Below, one piece after another: positions 59,501 to 64,000 of a stretch of DNA of 64,000 nucleotides. The translations under genes were made by a program, and so were the position numbers. How positions within the stretch are numbered: position 1 is the first letter of the stretch; every line of letters starts with the position of its first letter. The notes under the pieces are model-generated. The model searched no databases. It was not told the origin of the DNA and saw nothing but the letters and a program-made list of their open reading frames with translations. This DNA is from Pagrus major (Eukaryota; Chordata; Actinopteri; Spariformes; Sparidae): assembly GCF_040436345.1 (NCBI RefSeq), contig NC_133236.1, forward strand, positions 18,679,466 to 18,743,465, given 5' to 3'.

Positions 59501-61329
59501 CCGCCAGTCGAAAAAATGTGGCCACCATTTGGCAGCCACATTTTTCGCCGTAGGATGCTGAAATTTTAATAATTGAATAACTTCTAAATGGATTCACAGA
59601 TTTTGGTCATGAGCCAAATGACAGCTGATCAACTATGCATGCCAGTTGGCTAAAAGCGGGTTTGACAGTGGGAGTGCCCCATAACAAAAAACCCCAAAAC
59701 AGATTCCCATAACATGACCAAACTTTGTTTTTATTTGATTATTTAACCTTTAATTGACCAGGAATTTTCATGCAGAGATTAAAAATCTAATTTACCAGGG
59801 ATTCTGAAATATGTTTCTTTATGTGATTAAAGGGGGAAAAAAACAACAAATTTCACATAAAAGTATCAAGTAACAGATTTGAAACATGCAGCAAATTACA
59901 TCACCTAATTTCTGCTTGAGGCTACATTAGCTGCTACTAGCATAACCTTAATAATCTTGGACCAGCTGTCTGTAGACGAGTTGCATTTTGCGTAATGTCG
60001 GCCCTCCTCTCATATCCCACTCATACAGAAGTGACTGAGAGTGAAGTCCTTGTTGATATTATATGAATTGCAGCTGAAGTTCATCATTCCCGTGAACTGA
60101 AACTGACCTGACCCCAAAAACTGATATCTACAGCTTCGCCTGAGCTACTCTGAATTCCTTTCATTTCCCAGACAGAATATGTTGAAGTTTCGCTGCCAGT
60201 TGTGCATTTTTTGACGTCTGCTTGGTTAACATGGTCTGCCGCAAACGCCTAAAGACAGACTTAGACCTCTCCAAATGGGCGCAAAGGAAAGGTCACAAAA
60301 CAAAACGTCTGCTAAAGTAAACAAAAGCAGGGAGGAAACTTTCTATCTGGTTTCTATGTAATGTGATCTGATTTAAAATATGCTATTGGAAAACAACAAC
60401 AGCCTGATTTTCTTATTTAAGAAAAGTTATTGTTTCTCTAATATTTCTCATGAATCACTGTGGTAGCTGTGTTTACTGACAACACAACACCACAGATCAG
60501 TAAACAACTCCTGCATCTCATATTTCAGCCCTTTTCATTTGTTCTTGGTGTCATCTTCATTTATCACAAGAGACTAATTACTCACGAAGGACATTTTCAT
60601 TTCCCTCGTTCCCTCTCTGCAGCCTCTTTCACTTGAGTGTTTACACATCCATTAGGTGCTTTGACAGCCAGCAGACCTATGTGGCACTTACTGTAAATGC
60701 AGAGTCACCATTCAGACTTATAAACAACTTCTAGCTTTTGTTTACTCAGACAAATTAAATCAGATTGCCAATAAAGAGTGGTAGAGGGCTGGGGATGTTC
60801 TGTAGTTTTCTTACTGTCAACAAATCAGTTGAAAAGACCCAAAACTAAAGATGAGTTCATCGTACGAACAAGTATTCCTTGTGTAGCCAAGGCCTGATAT
60901 ACTATATTCTTCTACGCCATAAACCTCCATTGTCATCCAGAAAACTCAAACCAAAACACATCGAGTAGCCACACTGGCTGACACGTTACCTCATTACGAT
61001 GAACACGGTAACTATTCCTTATATCCCTGTTAGAGTAGCATTTGCTAAAATCCACAGTGCTCAGCGGTTTTAAAACCAAAAGATTAAACTTGACATTTGT
61101 TCCCCACACTGACATCTTTTTTAAGAACCCGTGAGCTGAGACAGAGAGACTAACACATGATCATTTCATGTCATGTGTTGACAATAAGAAAAACAGCTTA
61201 GAATAGCATCAGCATTATCCTACAAATCAAAACAATAAAACGTCCCCAATACTGCAAGGCAATCTGATCACCAACGGGCCAATGACACTCAATGACAGAA
61301 ACTCCTTTGATTGAAAGCCTGTTACTGAT

Positions 61330-61475
61330 AATGCATTAAACATCAACGGTTAAAATGTAAATAATACCGAATAATCATTACTTTTCCTTAAGTATTATCT
61401 TAAAACCAGTAGTTTTAGTTGTAACTGAGTAACATTTCAGTAATGTAACTGTACTCTTACTCTTTCCACCACTGC
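61330..61475. repeat. Teleost repeat fragment ending TCTTTCCACCACTGC
   Basis: TAACTGAGTAACATTTCAGT, TAACTGTACTCTTACTCTTT and CCACCACTGC resemble the terminal part of the ACTTTTACTC family (see 30440 and 62793). Diverged. Confidence 0.45.
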
Positions 61476-61984
61476 TTTTCTCTTACCCCAACCAATACTC
61501 AACTTTTGGGGCCAATACGGACATATGCGATCATATATGGACCTTTAGTTGACAAAGGTGTGTTTTTACTGGATCCACCTGTGTTGTGACATTACCTTTC
61601 CCATATCGGCCTTGGCTAAGGTATTAATGGAATAATTTTCAGCACTGAGTTGTTGAAGCACGCTAAAGAATTTCTGTGTAGCAAACCAGCCTCTTTAATC
61701 ACAAAAGTCTCATTAGTCAGTCCACTCTTTGCCAGCAAAAGCCTTCAGATAAACTTTAAATCCTTCCAATCTGATTGTCCACAATAAGACTGACCTTATT
61801 GTGAGAAGAGAAGATTTTCTTATAATCTTTTCAGTCACTTAACCTTGTTCTGCTTTCACTTTTCCCCTCAATGTCTCTTTGATTCTTACATCCCCTTATC
61901 TGCTTCTCTCATTTACTTCTTGGCTACACCAGGCCAGCAGAGGAGATTTATGTTTCTAAAACCAAACAGAGTAGCAGCAGACAG

Positions 61985-62010
61985 AGGAGGAGGAGGAGGA
62001 GGAGGAGGGG
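61985..62010. repeat. (GGA)n tract
   Basis: Eight or so AGG units ending in GGGG; purine-only strand, able in principle to form triplex. Confidence 0.8.
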
Positions 62011-62639
62011 GTTAATGGAGAAGAAAAGGATGACGCAGCTGGCAAATTGCATCGCAAACCCAAGTTTCTTTTCTCAGAACAGGCAGAGAGAAGAGGCTGA
62101 AGAAGACATTTTCATTACCTTAACAGACGTGACTTGCCTTTATAATATTATCAGATAGGCTACAGGAGTAGTTCAAAGAACATAAAACTGTGGGTTGACG
62201 ACTATTACTATCATGTTTAGGATTATTCCCAAATGAGCATAAGCACGCACAAGCAAACTCGCAGTAGGAGATAACAGGCTTAAAGACTCTCTGTGGGGTC
62301 GTAGTTTGTTCGTGACAGTTAACCTCAAGACCTCTGAACCCTGAGGTGTGGACAAAGTCTCGGGGGGAGACGAAAGGAGGACGATGCCGTCCGAAGGGGC
62401 GACTGGGAGAATGGAAGGCAGTAAGATAAAGAGAGGTGAAAGCAGAGATGTGAAGATAGGAAGAGAGAGGAGATGAGAACCAGAGAGCCAGAATGAGGAG
62501 CAAAAAGAAGCCAAGAATGCAGGAAAGTAGTCCTTCACTAGTGGCTCCCTTTAAAGGCATATTATGTTCAGTCAATAATCCTGTTGGAGTCTATAAGTAA
62601 GGCTTGTTGTTTCTTTTTGTTCTTACTGATTTTTATTTA

Positions 62640-62785
62640 ACATTCGCTGTTGTGCCACTGCAGGAACTTTCCCCAGGGACTAAAGAACTTTTGGAGGAAC
62701 TGAATTTGTTTCCACCGCAGGGACCAGGGTAAAACATCTTCATTTTAACCTACAAGAAGTCCCTGCTTGGAGGGTAGTACCTTCC
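62640..62785. repeat. Possible teleost repeat (CAGGAACTTT...CCCAGGGAC type)
   Basis: CACTGCAGGAACTTTCCCCA and GAACTGAATTTGTTTCCACC then GCAGGGACCAGGG recall a fish non-autonomous element with mirrored AGTTCCTG blocks. Tentative. Confidence 0.3.
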
Positions 62786-62792
62786 AAAATCA

Positions 62793-63165
62793 GTAATGGA
62801 ATGTAACTAAGTACATTTACCCAAGGACTATACATAAGTACAATTTTGAGGTACTTTACTTGAGTATTTCCATTTTCTGCTACTTTGTACTCACACACAT
62901 TAATTTGATTACTTAACTTACTAGTTACTCTGGTGATTTCATGCTGCATCATCATTTTAAATGTATTTTTATTTTATCTGTAATCGATTAAAAAACATTC
63001 TGATTCTGATAATCATATAAATTCTGAATAACGAATCCGATAATAGGCCAGGCGGGTGATCAGTCAACCCAAAGTCAGTATACATGTAAATATATTTGCA
63101 ATTTTAATTTTACTTGTACTTCTTTACAAGATATATTTACTTTTACTCAAATATGACCTTAGGGT
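62793..63165. repeat. Teleost 'AATGGAATGTAACTAAGTAC' repeat
   Basis: AATGGAATGTAACTAAGTAC followed by ATTTACCCAAGGACTATACA, TTTTGAGGTACTTTACTTGA and TTCTGCTACTTTGTAC. I know this signature as one of the most abundant dispersed repeats of percomorph fish. The distal part (ATATTTACTTTTACTCAAAT) is also recognisable, so this copy is long though decayed. Confidence 0.7.
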
Positions 63166-63717
63166 GTTTTTTAAATCACTGTCCAAAATACAGGAACTTG
63201 CAGGACTAATTATTTGGTCAAGCATTTTACTTCAGCCGCCATTTTTTGAAAGCTGGAGAGCAATTAGTAAAGTCAGTTTTAACTTCCCCTTGTGAATGAG
63301 GTTTAGCCTATCATAACTGCCCAGATGCTTTCAGGCCTCCAAGGAAGAACATGAGAGTCATATCATTCGATTTCTCTCCAGCTGCCAACTTAATCATGAT
63401 CATCTGATTCAATCCTGATTAAATCAAACTCCACCAGTGAGCTATTCTAAGGAGCTGCAAGAGGCATTTGCCAATAAATATTTCGCCCCGGTCTAACGGG
63501 AGGTTTCAAGGGCCGGTGTGACCATCATGTCTGTCTCCTTCTCCCTCCCTGTGCCTTCATGTCTCTTCAAACCTGCCAGCCCCCAATCTATTATCCCTGA
63601 CCCCCACATTCAGTACATACCAAAGATCAAAGCCTGACAAGACCCCCGAAGAGCACTCTCACTCTTTCCACAGTCCTTTAACTATGTTCAGGTGCTCAGA
63701 CTGAGGGTACCTGTGCT

Positions 63718-63720
<3 letters not shown>

Positions 63721-63799
<79 letters not shown>
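63721..63799. repeat. (GT)n microsatellite
   Basis: About 39 GT units; the longest simple repeat in the window. Confidence 0.95.
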
Positions 63800-63800
<1 letters not shown>

Positions 63801-64000
63801 ATCTGTATGTGTGTGTTTGTGTGGTCCGAACAAGTCCTGGATCACAACTGAATTACAATAAAGATTCACAGGAATCCCTCAGACTAGACTAGAATCTAGC
63901 TACATCAAGTCATGTATAACAGATTTACAACAAGACAGAAAGTAAGAGTCTCCTCTTGTCCTTCTTTTTCTCTTTCAATGTTCCCTCTTTCATTCTACTT

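Larger units (their letters stand above)
56536..64000. other. akap12: akap12 intron 1 (presumed)
   Basis: No ATGGGNGCN-type start with a usable donor was found here, so the alpha first exon is probably right of the window. Contains a palindrome at 57444-57457, repeats at 61330-61475 and 62640-63165, a GGA tract at 61985-62010 and the GT microsatellite at 63721-63799. Confidence 0.5.

Overview
This is nuclear DNA from a ray-finned fish, most likely a percomorph teleost. The evidence is intron-split vertebrate genes, long non-coding stretches, CA/GT microsatellites, fragments of fish-type interspersed repeats, and an estrogen receptor N-terminus of the fish ER-alpha long form. Four protein-coding genes can be supported. 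Read on the minus strand their order is akap12, zbtb2 (opposite strand), armt1, esr1. This matches human 6q25 (AKAP12, ZBTB2, RMND1, ARMT1, CCDC170, ESR1) in order and orientation, except that no rmnd1 or ccdc170 exon is visible.

Layout. 1-335: a LINE reverse-transcriptase scrap and a fish repeat at the left edge, inside an esr1 intron. 1545-10686: seven coding exons of esr1 on the minus strand, from the start codon to the first third of the ligand-binding domain; the rest of the gene lies left of the window. 13061-15546: complete armt1, five exons, minus strand, 452 codons. 15547-19990: an intergenic stretch with a candidate CTCF motif, an E2F-type site, a GC-rich block and a degenerate tandem repeat array. 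19980-20900: the CpG island of zbtb2. 24235-26291: the two coding exons of zbtb2, plus strand, 533 codons. 26292-35600: repeat-rich DNA between the convergent 3' ends of zbtb2 and akap12. 35615-39936: the large main exon of akap12, minus strand. 43835-43859: an alternative akap12 start exon. 56460-56535: an upstream akap12 exon. The akap12 5'-most exon was not found and probably lies right of 64000.

The four genes do not form a pathway. They encode a nuclear estrogen receptor, a metal-dependent DUF89 carbohydrate phosphatase/methyltransferase-family enzyme, a BTB zinc-finger transcription repressor and a kinase-anchoring scaffold. They are together because the block is ancestral to bony vertebrates. 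No prokaryotic-style system, CRISPR array, tRNA or rRNA was seen. The least routine observations are: the 11-base coding part of the esr1 start exon, an extra esr1 intron at the hinge/LBD border, the akap12 short-isoform start exon, an amphipathic kinase-anchoring helix at the extreme C-terminus of akap12, a promoter-proximal duplication at zbtb2 whose distal copy has lost CpGs, and a pair of related fold-back elements.
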